Below are positions 27,031 through 36,701 of a stretch of 64,000 bases of DNA, in pieces. Position 1 is the first letter of the stretch. Each line of letters opens with the position of its first letter. The notes beneath the pieces are model-generated. The model did no database searches. It saw only the letters and a program-made list of their open reading frames with translations, and had not been told where the DNA came from. The stretch is from Achromobacter kerstersii (GTDB taxonomy: Bacteria; Pseudomonadota; Gammaproteobacteria; Burkholderiales; Burkholderiaceae_B). The stretch covers positions 124,001 to 188,000 of the forward strand of contig NZ_CADIJQ010000004.1 of NCBI RefSeq assembly GCF_902859595.1, given 5' to 3'. The position numbers were made by a program, and so were the translations under genes.

Positions 27031-29592
27031 TCAGAAGTCCATCGACGCCGACAGCATCAGCGTGCGCGGTACGCCCTGCGATACCGTGCCATACGACGCC
27101 ACGCCGGACCAGTACGCGCGGTTGGTCACGTTGACCACATTCGCGCGGAAAGTCACGTCCTTGCCCTGGATCTTGGTGGCGTAGCGTGCGCCCACATCAA
27201 ACGTCGTCCACGACGGCACTGATTGCGTGTTGGCCTGGTTCACGTATTCGCGGCCGGTGTACATCATGCCGCCCGTCAGCGTCAGGCCCGCCACCCACGG
27301 CGTGTCCCATTCCGCGCCGAGATTGGCCGAGAACTTCGGCACGCCCACCGGCTGGTTACCGACGGTGGCGGCGTTGTTGGTGCGCGTGAGTTCGGCGTTC
27401 AGATACGTCACGCCGCCCAGCAAGCGCAGCCCGCGCACGGGTTCGCCAGACAGGTTCAATTCCAGGCCGCGGTTGCGCTGTTCGCTGTCGGCGCCGTACA
27501 CGCCGTTGGTCAGCTGGCCGCTGGGCTTGGTGATTTCAAACGCGCTGAACGTCAGCATAGCGTCGTCCAGGTCTACCTTGATGCCCACTTCCTTCTGCTT
27601 GGCCTTGTAGGGCTTGAACACCTGACCCGCGTTGGACGCCGTTGCCGGGGCCACGTCACCCTTGCTCAAGCCTTCGATGTAGTTCGCGTACAGCGAGACA
27701 TTGCTCCACGGCTTGATGACCAGCCCCGCCAGCGGCGTGGTCGCGCTTTCGTCATAGCTGACGGTGCGCACGCCGGTCGTGGCGTTGAAGTTGCGCGATT
27801 CGATGCGTTGCTGGCGCACGCCCACAGTCAGCTGCGCGCGTTCATCCAGAATGCTCATCGTGTCCGCCAGCGCCAGGCCGGACAGGTCCGACGACGAGAC
27901 CTTGGGCACATTGGCCGGCGCCGGAATGTTCTGCTCGGGGCGCGCGATGGGGTGATAGATGTTGGACGTGAGCGGCGTGCCGGACACGCTGGCTTGCAGG
28001 TTGCGGTCGCTATACATGCTGCCCATGAAGCTGATGGCGTGACGCACCGGCCCCGTGTCCAGCTTGGCGCGCAGGCCTGCGTTATAGGTGCTGCGGTTCA
28101 CCTGGAAGCGGAAGTTATTGGGCGTGACCACCGTATCGCCCGCGCTGTTGACGATGGTGGGCGTCTGGTCTGACAGGCGCGACACCCTGGTGTCCGATCC
28201 GCCCGCATCGGCGAATACGGTCAGGCGGTCACTGATGTCGTATTCCACGCGCAGCAGCGCCGATTCGCCTTCGGACTTCCACCAGCCCCACGCCTGCGTT
28301 GCGTTGCGGCGGCCATCGGCCGCGCGTGGCACGTCGATGCCGGAGGTCACCAGGAACGGCCGAGTCGGCGCATCGACCTTTTCGTTCTGCACCAGCAGGT
28401 CCAGCGATGCGCGCAGGCGCTCGCCCTGATAGTCCAGCGACAAGGCGCCGATGTCGGTGCGGGAATACAGGTTGTCCAGCGGCGTGTCGCCTTGGCGATG
28501 CATGCCGTTCACTCGCACGCCCCATTCGCCGTCGTTGCCAAAACGGCGGCTCAGGTCAACGCGTCCGCCGAATTGCGAATCGCCCACGTAGTCGGCGGAC
28601 AGGCGCGTCAGGTCTTGCGGCAGCGAACGCTTGGGCACCATGTTGATGACGCCGCCCACGCCGCTGTTGGGCGACATGCCGTAGAGCAATGCCGCTGGCC
28701 CCTTCAGCACTTCGACGCGTTCGATGTAGTCGGTGAAGACGTGATAGTTCGGCGCCACGCCGTACACGCCGTCAAACGCGATTTCGCCCAGATTGCCTTC
28801 GCCAATGGGAAAGCCGCGGATGTAGAACGAATCCGTCACGCCGCCGATCTGGCCGGTAAAGCGCACCGAGGGTTCGGCGTTCAACGCGTCGGCCAAGGTC
28901 ACGGCCTGGCGGTTCGCCAGCAATTCCGACGTGTAGCTGGTGATGTTGAACGGCGTGTCCATGACGTCGCGATTACCCAGCAGGCCCAGACGGCCGCCGC
29001 GCGCGACCTGGCCGCCTGCGTATTCAGAAGGCAATGCCGACGGGCTGACCCCCGCGCCCGCCACGGTGATGCTGGGCAGCAGGGTCGCGGCATCGCCCTC
29101 GCCTGCCGGCAGTTTGCGCAGCGAATATGCGCCCGCGCCCTGCTCGGCCAAGGCGTAGCCCGACCCGGCCAAGAGGCGCGCGAAGCCTTCGCGCACGGTG
29201 TAGGCGCCCGACAAGCCCGCGCTGTGTCGCCCCGCCACCAGCGCCGGGTCGAACGACAGCGGCACGCCGGCCGCGGCTGCAAACTGCGCCAGCACGTCAC
29301 CCAGCGGGCCACCGGCAATGGTGTATGTCTGGCGAGCCGCAGCCGATGGCGCATCCGCCGCAGCACCGGCTGTCGCACCGGCTGCCGCAGCACCGGCTGC
29401 CGCAACAACGGCCGCCGCAGCGTCGGCAGCCGATGCATCGGCTGCCGGCTTCGCCGCCTCCGCCGTCGCTGGTGCGCCTGCCACCGCCAGCAGTATCAGC
29501 CCCATTCCGGTGGCCTGGGTCATCGCCGCCAGCGGCGACAGAACGGCCTTGCTACGGGGCAGGCGCGGCAAATGGGAAAGTCGGGAAACCAT
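27031..29592 (-). CDS. TonB-dependent siderophore receptor with STN signalling domain (module 1)
   Basis: 853 residues from ATG 29592 (AAGGA upstream). Signal peptide (GLILLAVAGAPATAEA), then an Ala-rich linker at about residues 44-87, then an STN domain at about 89-155 (TIAGGPLGDVLAQFAAAAG). The plug carries VEVLKGPAALLYGMSPNSGVGG, and the 22-strand barrel ends in SASMDF with terminal Phe. The STN domain means it signals ligand binding to the FecR protein encoded upstream (29689-30660), which controls the sigma factor at 30657-31178. The ligand is probably a ferric siderophore; which one cannot be read. Confidence 0.93.
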   Translation of the reverse strand: MVSRLSHLPRLPRSKAVLSPLAAMTQATGMGLILLAVAGAPATAEAAKPAADASAADAAAAVVAAAGAAAAGATAGAAADAPSAAARQTYTIAGGPLGDVLAQFAAAAGVPLSFDPALVAGRHSAGLSGAYTVREGFARLLAGSGYALAEQGAGAYSLRKLPAGEGDAATLLPSITVAGAGVSPSALPSEYAGGQVARGGRLGLLGNRDVMDTPFNITSYTSELLANRQAVTLADALNAEPSVRFTGQIGGVTDSFYIRGFPIGEGNLGEIAFDGVYGVAPNYHVFTDYIERVEVLKGPAALLYGMSPNSGVGGVINMVPKRSLPQDLTRLSADYVGDSQFGGRVDLSRRFGNDGEWGVRVNGMHRQGDTPLDNLYSRTDIGALSLDYQGERLRASLDLLVQNEKVDAPTRPFLVTSGIDVPRAADGRRNATQAWGWWKSEGESALLRVEYDISDRLTVFADAGGSDTRVSRLSDQTPTIVNSAGDTVVTPNNFRFQVNRSTYNAGLRAKLDTGPVRHAISFMGSMYSDRNLQASVSGTPLTSNIYHPIARPEQNIPAPANVPKVSSSDLSGLALADTMSILDERAQLTVGVRQQRIESRNFNATTGVRTVSYDESATTPLAGLVIKPWSNVSLYANYIEGLSKGDVAPATASNAGQVFKPYKAKQKEVGIKVDLDDAMLTFSAFEITKPSGQLTNGVYGADSEQRNRGLELNLSGEPVRGLRLLGGVTYLNAELTRTNNAATVGNQPVGVPKFSANLGAEWDTPWVAGLTLTGGMMYTGREYVNQANTQSVPSWTTFDVGARYATKIQGKDVTFRANVVNVTNRAYWSGVASYGTVSQGVPRTLMLSASMDF

Positions 29593-29688
29593 GAAACGAT
29601 CCTTCGTTGATGACGGGGTGACTCGCGTGTTGCGACGATTCACCCGGTACACCGGACGAAGCGAAAAAAAGTATCAGCCAATGGGCAA

Positions 29689-30660
29689 TTAATGTGTAAC
29701 GGCGGCGCGTGGCGCCACCGTCGTCCAGAACGGCGTGACCCGGCTGATGCGTACCGGCAGCGTTTTTTCCAGCAGGCGCAGGCTGCCATCGATGTCGGCC
29801 AGCGGGAACGCGCCCGATATGCGCAGGTCGGCCACCGCCGGATCGCAACGCAAGACGCCCCGGCGATACCGCGCCAACTCGTCCACCAGGTCGGCCAGCC
29901 GCCCGTTGCGCACGGCCAGCATGCCTTGCTCCCACGACGCCGCGCCCGCGTCCACCGCCGCCTGTGGCTCCACGGCGTGCGCGTTGAACACCGTCTGCTG
30001 CCCGGCCGGCAGCACAACCGCCGCAGCGCCCGCGTCCTGCGGGCGGATCTCTACCGCGCCGTCAAACACCGCCACGCGTATGCTGGCGCTCTCGTCGCGC
30101 ACCATGAAGCGCGTGCCCAGCGCGCGGATGGTGCCTTGCGTGGTGCGCACGATGAAGGGGCGATAGGTGGGCGACGGGTCGTTGCCTGTCGTCAACAGGA
30201 TTTCTCCTGCGCGCAGCCACAGCACGCGCTGCTCGGGGGTGAACTGGATATCGACGGCGCTGGCCGTGTTCAACACCAGCCGCGTGCCGTCGGCCAGCGC
30301 CAGGTGGCGTTGTTGCCCGGTGGCCGTGCGCACGTCCGCCGCCCATTCGCGCCACGGCAGCGCGCGCCATCCCAGCCAGCCCGCCGGCCCCAGCACCAGC
30401 AACGCCCCCAGCGCACGCATGGCTTGCCGGCGGCCCGGGCGGTCCAGCCGGCGCAAGGTATCGCGGCCAATGCCGGGCGGCACCTGCCCGAAGCCGCGCA
30501 GCATGGCTTCCACGCGCTGCCAGGCGGCGCCATGTGCGGCGCTGCGATGCCGCCATCGCTCAAACGCCGCTTGGTCGGACGCGGACAGGGTTTCGGACTG
30601 GAAGCGCACGAGCCAGCCCGCCGCTTCTTCCAGAATCGCCGGGTCAATGACGCCGCTCAT
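29689..30660 (-). CDS. FecR-family anti-sigma/sigma regulator (module 1)
   Basis: 323 residues. ATG 30660 overlaps the sigma-factor stop (ATGA). The N-terminal cytoplasmic DUF4880 region (AAGWLVRFQSE, FERWRHRSAAHGAAWQRVE) spans about residues 10-60. A single membrane helix follows at about 85-105 (LGALLVLGPAGWLGWRALP). The periplasmic FecR domain contains GQQRHLALADGTRLVLNTAS and GTRFMVRDESASIRVAVFDG. The C-terminal STN-interacting part ends FPLADIDGSLRLLEKTLPV. It relays the receptor signal to the sigma factor. Confidence 0.92.
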   Translation of the reverse strand: MSGVIDPAILEEAAGWLVRFQSETLSASDQAAFERWRHRSAAHGAAWQRVEAMLRGFGQVPPGIGRDTLRRLDRPGRRQAMRALGALLVLGPAGWLGWRALPWREWAADVRTATGQQRHLALADGTRLVLNTASAVDIQFTPEQRVLWLRAGEILLTTGNDPSPTYRPFIVRTTQGTIRALGTRFMVRDESASIRVAVFDGAVEIRPQDAGAAAVVLPAGQQTVFNAHAVEPQAAVDAGAASWEQGMLAVRNGRLADLVDELARYRRGVLRCDPAVADLRISGAFPLADIDGSLRLLEKTLPVRISRVTPFWTTVAPRAAVTH

Positions 30661-31178
30661 GCATGCACCTGATAGGCGATCAGGCAAGCGGTCAGCGCCT
30701 TCTGCATGTGGCGCTTGACGGTAGCCAGCGACACGCGTTGATGCGCCGCGATGTCGGCATAGGCCATGCCGTCGAATTGCGACAGCAGAAAAATCTCGCG
30801 GGTCTTGGCGGGCAAGGTGCGCAAGGTCGCGTCAATGGCGTGCAGCGTTTCAAGGATCAGCGCCCGGACTTCGGGCGACGGCGCCTCGGGCGCGGGCAGT
30901 TGGGAAACGACGGCCAGATAGGCGTCTTCCACCGCGCGGCGGCGCCAATGGTCCACCACCAGGCCTTTCGCAATATGGGTCAGCAGCGCGCGCGGCTCGG
31001 CGCCCGCGCCGGCCTTGCGGCGGCCGGTCATCAGGCGGACAAAGGTGTCGTGGGCCAGGTCGGCGGCGTCGAACGAGTTGCCCAATTTCTTGCGCAGCCA
31101 GGTCGACAGCCAGCCATGGTGGTCACGATAGAGCGTCGTGACGGTTTCGGCGGGCAGGGAGGAGTCGGGCGGAGACAC
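30657..31178 (-). CDS. FecI-type ECF sigma factor (module 1)
   Basis: 173 residues. Region 2 is LYRDHHGWLSTWLRKKLGN, DAADLAHDTFVRLM. Region 4 is LPAKTREIFLLSQFDGMAYA, DIAAHQRVSLATVKRHMQKA. It is the first gene of the sigma-FecR-receptor series on the minus strand and probably transcribes the receptor gene when the siderophore is bound. A Fur-like box lies upstream at 31204. GTG/TTG alternatives are not needed; ATG 31178 fits. Confidence 0.92.
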   Translation of the reverse strand: MSPPDSSLPAETVTTLYRDHHGWLSTWLRKKLGNSFDAADLAHDTFVRLMTGRRKAGAGAEPRALLTHIAKGLVVDHWRRRAVEDAYLAVVSQLPAPEAPSPEVRALILETLHAIDATLRTLPAKTREIFLLSQFDGMAYADIAAHQRVSLATVKRHMQKALTACLIAYQVHA

Positions 31179-31203
31179 GGCGCACCAGGCGGGTATTTGT
31201 AAA

Positions 31204-31218
31204 TGGGAACGATTTTTA
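31204..31218. promoter_or_regulatory. Fur-like box between the module-1 sigma gene and the histidine kinase gene
   Basis: TGGGAACGATTTTTA matches the 7-1-7 Fur motif TGATAATGATTATCA at 10 of 15 positions, within an AT-rich stretch that can supply -10 elements in both directions. Weaker than the boxes of modules 2 and 3. Confidence 0.4.
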
Positions 31219-31319
31219 TTTTATATGATCGACGGCCTAGCGCCTATCCACGCTCCGCGCCCCTTTGCGAACCGCGCTCGGATAAAATCAGTGCCCCCTT
31301 TCCCCCCCTTGATGCCGTC

Positions 31320-32969
31320 ATGCAGAACGAATCCTCGGAGCTTTCCTTTCTCGCTGGCGGCGGCGAGATGGGACGCCGGGTCGCCACCTTTGATTGGGCC
31401 TGTACGCCGCTTGGGCCAATCGCCGAATGGTCCAGCGCCTTGCGCGTGGCGACCGGTATGGTGCTGTCGTCCCGTTTCCCCTGTTGCCTGGTCTGGGGCA
31501 AGGAACTGATCACGCTGTACAACGACGCGTTCAGGCCCATTCTCGGTACGAAACCCGAGGCGTTGGGCCGGCCCTTCAGCGACGTCTGGAGCGAAGCGTG
31601 GCCCATGATCGGCCCCATCGCCGACCGCGCTTTCGCGGGCGAAGCGACGTTCATCGAAGACTATTCGCTGGTGCTCCAGCGGTCGGGCCAGGCCGAGGAA
31701 GCCACCTTCACGTTCTGCTACAGCCCCGTGCGCGATGAGCATGGCGTCGTGGTCGGCATGATCGACACCGTCATTGAAACCACGTCGCGCATCCTGGCCG
31801 AACGCGCGCAGGCTGAAGCGCTTCGCCAGACCGAAGACAACCTGCGGCAGAGCCAGAAAATGGAAGCCATCGGGCAGCTGGCGGGCGGGCTGGCGCACGA
31901 CTTCAACAACCTGCTGATGGGAATCGCCGGCAGCCTTGAGCTGCTAAACCTGCGGCTGTCCCAGCACCGGCTGGGGGAACTGGAACGGCACATCGACACC
32001 GCCCGGCGCAATACCGAGCGCGCTGCGGCGCTGACGCAGCGCCTGCTGGTGTTTGCGCGCAACCAGCCGCTGAATCCCCAGGCGGTGGACATCAATCAGC
32101 TGGTGCGCGGCATGGACGATCTGGTGCGCCGAAGCGTCGGCCCGCGCATCATCGTCGACCTGGACTGCGAGCCCAACCTATGGCCCGCTTGGGTCGACCC
32201 CCATCAGGTTGAAAACGCGCTGCTCAACCTGTGCCTGAACGCGCGTGACGCGATGGCCGGCCAAGGCAGGCTGGGCATCGAAACCGCCAAGGTCACGCTG
32301 GCCGACGCCCAGGCACACGAGCGCGGGCTGCCGGCGGGCGACTATCTGCGCCTGACCGTGACGGACACGGGTTGCGGCATGACGCCGCAGACCGTGGATC
32401 GTATTTTCGAACCCTTCTTCACCACCAAGTCGGCGGGGCAAGGCACCGGGCTGGGCCTGTCATTGCTCTACGGATTCGTGCGGCAATCGGGCGGCCAGGT
32501 GCAGGTGACGTCGCGCCCGGGCATGGGAACGGCGATGAGCCTGTACTTTCCGCGGGGGGAATCCGCGTTAGCGCCCATCGAGCCCGGCGTACCGCGCCAC
32601 ACTCCGCGCGCCGCATCCGGCTTGACGGTGCTGGTGGCGGAAGACGATGTGGCGGTGATGGCCGTCGTCAGCGAAACGTTGAGCGAACTGGGCTACATCG
32701 TCTTAAGCGCCGTGGATGGGGCCAGCGCGCTGCGCCTGCTATCCGCGCCCGCCCCGATCCATCTGCTGATCTGCGACATTGGCCTGCCCGGTGGCATGGA
32801 CGGCCGCCAGGTCGCCGACGCGGGGCGCATGCTGCGTCCGGATCTGAAGGTGCTCTTCATCACCGGATCGGGCGCCCGCGCAGGCGACGAGCCCGGCGCG
32901 CCGACGCTGCCCAAGCCTTTCTCTCTGGACGAGCTGGCGCGCCAGGTGCACGCGCTGATCCCCGCCTGA
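31320..32969 (+). CDS. Cytosolic hybrid sensor histidine kinase (PAS-HisKA-HATPase-REC)
   Basis: 549 residues, no membrane segment. A PAS-like N-terminus lies at about 20-165 (TPLGPIAEWSSALRVATGMV, LGRPFSDVWSEAW). The HisKA phosphoacceptor is H193 (GQLAGGLAHDFNN). The HATPase has the N box NLCLNARDAM, G1 DTGCGM and G2 GTGLGLSL. A C-terminal receiver has phospho-acceptor D486 (ICDIGLPGGMDGR) and Lys in LPKPF. This soluble FixL/light-sensor-like class often pairs with a separate regulator, none of which is here. It sits divergently between iron modules 1 and 2, but no direct link to iron is proven. Confidence 0.9.
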   Translation: MQNESSELSFLAGGGEMGRRVATFDWACTPLGPIAEWSSALRVATGMVLSSRFPCCLVWGKELITLYNDAFRPILGTKPEALGRPFSDVWSEAWPMIGPIADRAFAGEATFIEDYSLVLQRSGQAEEATFTFCYSPVRDEHGVVVGMIDTVIETTSRILAERAQAEALRQTEDNLRQSQKMEAIGQLAGGLAHDFNNLLMGIAGSLELLNLRLSQHRLGELERHIDTARRNTERAAALTQRLLVFARNQPLNPQAVDINQLVRGMDDLVRRSVGPRIIVDLDCEPNLWPAWVDPHQVENALLNLCLNARDAMAGQGRLGIETAKVTLADAQAHERGLPAGDYLRLTVTDTGCGMTPQTVDRIFEPFFTTKSAGQGTGLGLSLLYGFVRQSGGQVQVTSRPGMGTAMSLYFPRGESALAPIEPGVPRHTPRAASGLTVLVAEDDVAVMAVVSETLSELGYIVLSAVDGASALRLLSAPAPIHLLICDIGLPGGMDGRQVADAGRMLRPDLKVLFITGSGARAGDEPGAPTLPKPFSLDELARQVHALIPA

Positions 32970-33026
32970 CCCGTCCGCAGGGTCACGGCTGCGTCGGCGT
33001 CTGCACCCCTGCGGCGGCCACCGCGT

Positions 33027-35540
33027 TCACAGCTTCGGCGCGTAGCGGAACGTCAGCATGAAGTTGCGCGGCTGGCCGTAGTAGTTATTGCTGCTCAACG
33101 TGTTGTAGGACGGCACGTAGTACTTCTTGTCGAACACGTTGTTGACGTTCAGGCCGATGCTCAGTTCCGGCGTGGCCTGATAGCCCACGCGCGCATTCCA
33201 GATCGTGAAGCCCGCCAGCTTGAACTCGCGGTCCGAGCTGATCGTGTCGGTCTGCGTGTTGACGCCCGCGCCCACGCTCAGGCGGTTCATCATACCCGGC
33301 AACTTGTAGTTGGCCCACAGGCGCAGCATGTGCTTGGGCGTCCAGGTGTTGAAGACCTTGCCCTGGTTGTCGGGGTCGCTCAGATACTTGGTGGTGTTGT
33401 AGGTGTAGCCCGCGTACAGCTCCAGGCCCTTGACCACTTCACCCGACACTTCGGCTTCCACGCCCTGGCTGCGCACCTTGCCCGATGCGCGTGAGCAGTA
33501 CCAGCCGTCGCACGCAAAGCCGGCGGCGTAGTCGTTGACCGCACGGTTCTTGTGGTCGTAGCGGAACAGCGCCAGCATCGTGTTGATGCGGCCATCGGCC
33601 AGTTCACCCTTGATGCCGACTTCGTAGTTGTTGCCTTCGATGGGCTTGAGCAAGGCGCCGTCCAGGCTGCGTTCGGTCTGCGGCTCAAACACGGTGGTGT
33701 AGCTGGTGTAGGCGGACCAGTTATCGGTCAGCGCATACACGATGCCGGCGTAGGGAATGAACTTGCCCGACGTGCTGGACGTCGTGGAGCTGCCGCCGCC
33801 GGTGTAGGTGTAGTCGAACCAGCCGACGCGGCCGCCCGCGATCAGCGCCAGGGACTCGGTGGGCTTGACGCGCCACGTGCCGTAGATGCCCTTCTGGCGG
33901 ATGTCGTAGCTGCTGCGCGAGTCATAGCCGCTGGCGGCGGCGATGGAATCGATGTCCTGCCACGGGCGATGGTGATCCAGGTCGAAGATGTTGCCACCGT
34001 CTTCCCACGCCCGCGTGAAGCGGTCGTTCGTGGTCAGCTTCGAATAGTTGGCGCCCAGCACCACTTCCTGCTGCATGCCCAGCGCGGTGAAGTTGCCGTT
34101 TACCGACATGTCCAGCCCGCGCTGCTTGCTGTTGAAGTCCACCCCGAAATTGCCGTACGACAAACCACTGCCGTCCGGTTCCACTTCTCCGGCCACGCGC
34201 TGGTGCACCGTCGTGTTCTTTTCGTTCATGGCCACGCCGGCCAGCTTGAAGCGCCACGCGTCGTTAAAGCGATGGGTGACGTCGGCGTTGAAGATGGTCT
34301 GATCGTTCTTCGCGCGGTTCCAGGTGGAGCCGGTGAAGGTGGAGCGCGGCAGGTCGATGTCGCCGCCATCCGCATAGCGCGGATAGCCCACGAACATCGG
34401 ACGCGAGCGGCTGTACCGGTTGCTGATGCCGATGCCGACCGTGGTGTCTTCGGTAACGTCGAAGTCCAGCGCGGCGTACAGGTTACGCGTCTTGTCCCAC
34501 ACGTAGTCAACGAAGGAATGGCTTTGGTCTTCGTCCACCACGACGCGGCCGCGCAAGGTGCCCGCCGCGTTCAGCGGGCCGCCCGCATCCAGCGTCAAGC
34601 CGTAGTGGTCCCACGAACCGGCCTTGCCCGACAGCACTACCGACGGTTCCGCGCCGCCGCGCTTGCGCACCAGATTGATCGCGCCGCCAGGGCTGCCCGC
34701 GCCTTGCAGCAGGCCGGCCGCGCCGCGCAGGATTTCCACGCGGTCGTAGAACACCAGCGAGTCCTGCTCCCAGTTGCCCAGGCTGTAGCTGTTGCGCAGC
34801 AAGGCCACGCCGTCGTATTGCAGCAGGTCCACCGGGAAGCCGCGCGCATTGATCGCCACCCCCGGCCCCACGCCCTGCACGCCCACCATGCCGGCCGTGT
34901 TGTTCACGGCGTCCGGCAGGCTCGTCATGATCTGGTCGTCCATGCGCTGGCGCGTCAACACGGTGATCGACTGCGGAATGTCCTTCAGCGCCTGCGTGCT
35001 CTTGCCAATGGTGACGGCGGGCGTCGTGTACGAACCCGTGCCATCGGTGGTGGCGTTGTAGCTGCCCGTCACCGTCACCGGCGCCAGCGTGGCCGCCTGG
35101 CCCGGCGTGGACGCTTGCCGCAAGCGATACCCGCCATCGGGCCGCGCCACGGCTTGCAGGCCGGTGCCGGCCAGCAAACGTTCAAGCGCCGCGTCCACCG
35201 CATACGTGCCCGACACGCCTTCGGTGCGCGCGTTGGCCGTCAACGCCGGGTCGGACGCCACCATGACGCCCGCCTGCACACCAAACGCGCCCAGCGCGGC
35301 GCTGAGCGGGCCGGCCGGAATGTTGAAGCTCACCGATTGCCGAAGCGCCCCGGCTGCCTGCGCGTGCACGGCGGACGGCCACGGCGCCGCCAGCACAACG
35401 GCGGGCAGCGCCAGATGCAGCGCAATGCTCAACCGGGTACGCGGCAACATGCGGGCAGGCAACATGCGGGCAGGCAAAAAACGGACAGGCGATGAAGGCA
35501 GGCGGGCAAGCGACGCCGCGCGTACAGGGCGAGAAGACAT
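33027..35540 (-). CDS. TonB-dependent siderophore receptor with STN domain (module 2, FhuE/FpvA-like)
   Basis: 837 residues from ATG 35540. A long basic N-terminus (repeated FLPARMLPARMLPR) precedes the signal helix (LALPAVVLAAPW). STN spans about 70-135 (FNIPAGPLSAALGAFGVQAG). The plug contains KDIPQSITVLTRQRMDDQ and VEILRGAAGLLQGAGSPGG. The barrel includes NNYEVGIKGELADGRINTML and NVNNVFDKKYYVPSYNTLSS, typical of FhuE/FpvA/FoxA receptors for hydroxamate or mixed siderophores. It follows its FecR gene by 141 bp and is convergent with the histidine kinase gene. Confidence 0.93.
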   Translation of the reverse strand: MSSRPVRAASLARLPSSPVRFLPARMLPARMLPRTRLSIALHLALPAVVLAAPWPSAVHAQAAGALRQSVSFNIPAGPLSAALGAFGVQAGVMVASDPALTANARTEGVSGTYAVDAALERLLAGTGLQAVARPDGGYRLRQASTPGQAATLAPVTVTGSYNATTDGTGSYTTPAVTIGKSTQALKDIPQSITVLTRQRMDDQIMTSLPDAVNNTAGMVGVQGVGPGVAINARGFPVDLLQYDGVALLRNSYSLGNWEQDSLVFYDRVEILRGAAGLLQGAGSPGGAINLVRKRGGAEPSVVLSGKAGSWDHYGLTLDAGGPLNAAGTLRGRVVVDEDQSHSFVDYVWDKTRNLYAALDFDVTEDTTVGIGISNRYSRSRPMFVGYPRYADGGDIDLPRSTFTGSTWNRAKNDQTIFNADVTHRFNDAWRFKLAGVAMNEKNTTVHQRVAGEVEPDGSGLSYGNFGVDFNSKQRGLDMSVNGNFTALGMQQEVVLGANYSKLTTNDRFTRAWEDGGNIFDLDHHRPWQDIDSIAAASGYDSRSSYDIRQKGIYGTWRVKPTESLALIAGGRVGWFDYTYTGGGSSTTSSTSGKFIPYAGIVYALTDNWSAYTSYTTVFEPQTERSLDGALLKPIEGNNYEVGIKGELADGRINTMLALFRYDHKNRAVNDYAAGFACDGWYCSRASGKVRSQGVEAEVSGEVVKGLELYAGYTYNTTKYLSDPDNQGKVFNTWTPKHMLRLWANYKLPGMMNRLSVGAGVNTQTDTISSDREFKLAGFTIWNARVGYQATPELSIGLNVNNVFDKKYYVPSYNTLSSNNYYGQPRNFMLTFRYAPKL

Positions 35541-35681
35541 CAAGGGATTCCTGGCTCAAGAAGGAGGGGCGCAGGCTCGGGTGTTGGGAGGCATCCGGGC
35601 TGCTTTCCTTACATGAAGCGCGAGATCGGGAGTTCCGCCGTTTCGGTTACACATTCATTGCTTGCGGGCGGGGCCGCCGGG

Positions 35682-36701
35682 TCAGGCCAGGCCCACCCGC
35701 ACCCAATAGCGGGTGATTTGGCGCACACGCACGGGCAGCACGTCTTGCAGCATGGCCAGCACCTTGTCGCTGTCCGCCAATGGGAACGCGCCCACCACGC
35801 GCAGCGCCCCCGCCTCGTCCGAACAGCTCAGCCGGCCCGGCCGATAGCGCGAGAGGTCTTGCAGGAACTCCCCCAGCGGCATTTCATTGGCGATCAACAT
35901 GCCGGTGATCCACGCGGACGTGGCAGGCTCCAGCGCTTGCAACGCAAAGCCGCCTGCCGCCGAGTAGTCGGCCTGCTCGCCGGCCCGCACGCGCCGGAGC
36001 GCATCAGCGGCGTCCAGGCCGCGCACATCCACCGCGCCTTCCAGCACCGCCACGCGCACGGCGCGGCCGTCGTCCAGATCCCGCACCACAAACCGCGTGC
36101 CCACCGGCGTCAGGATGCCGCTGCGCGTGCGCACCGTGAAGGGCCGGCCCTGCCGGTCTTGCGCGGTGGTGACAAGAATTTCACCTTCGCGCAGCACCAC
36201 TTCGCGCTGGCTGGCGGTGTAGCGCAAGTCAACGGCGCTGGCTGTGTTCAGTTCCAGCCGCGTGCCGTCTGGCAAGGTCAACGCCCGCCGTTCGCCGGTG
36301 CCCGTGCGCAAGTCGGCCGACAGGCGGCGGATCGTGCCGCGTTCGCCCACCGCCCAGGCGCCCAAGCCCAGACCGGCCGCCGACACCATCCAGCGGATGG
36401 CGTTGCGGCGCGACTGGATCAGCGGCGCCTGCCGCAAGGTGCGGCCCGCGACGTCTTGGCCCGCTTCGGCCACGCCTGCATCCACATCGCGCGTCAATGC
36501 CACCAGCCGCAGCCAGGCCAGTTCATGCGCCGGCTGCGCGTGCCGCCAGCGTTCGAAATTTGCGCGGTCGTCGTCGCTGGCATCTTCGCGCAAACGCGCC
36601 CACCAGTCGGCGGCCTGACGCACGATCTTGGGATCAATCCGGCCGGCTTCCGGCGCATGTGGGCGCAGCAGCTTGGCGCCTTCCATCAAACCGTGGCTCA
36701 C
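35682..36701 (-). CDS. FecR-family regulator (module 2)
   Basis: 339 residues. GTG 36701 overlaps the sigma-factor stop (GTGA); ATG 36686 is an alternative. N-terminal DUF4880 (AADWWARLRED, FERWRHAQPAHELAWLRLV), then a membrane segment (WMVSAAGLGLGAWAVGE). The FecR periplasmic domain has ALTLPDGTRLELNTASAVDL and GTRFVVRDLDDGRAVRVAVL. The C-terminal signalling part includes FPLADSDKVLAMLQDVLPV. It couples the module-2 receptor to the module-2 sigma factor. Confidence 0.92.
   Translation of the reverse strand: MSHGLMEGAKLLRPHAPEAGRIDPKIVRQAADWWARLREDASDDDRANFERWRHAQPAHELAWLRLVALTRDVDAGVAEAGQDVAGRTLRQAPLIQSRRNAIRWMVSAAGLGLGAWAVGERGTIRRLSADLRTGTGERRALTLPDGTRLELNTASAVDLRYTASQREVVLREGEILVTTAQDRQGRPFTVRTRSGILTPVGTRFVVRDLDDGRAVRVAVLEGAVDVRGLDAADALRRVRAGEQADYSAAGGFALQALEPATSAWITGMLIANEMPLGEFLQDLSRYRPGRLSCSDEAGALRVVGAFPLADSDKVLAMLQDVLPVRVRQITRYWVRVGLA

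Noticed and set aside
33552..35495. 647-codon plus-strand open frame opposite the module-2 receptor
   Set aside because: Composition is Arg/His/Ala-rich with no motif, and the receptor on the minus strand is unambiguous.
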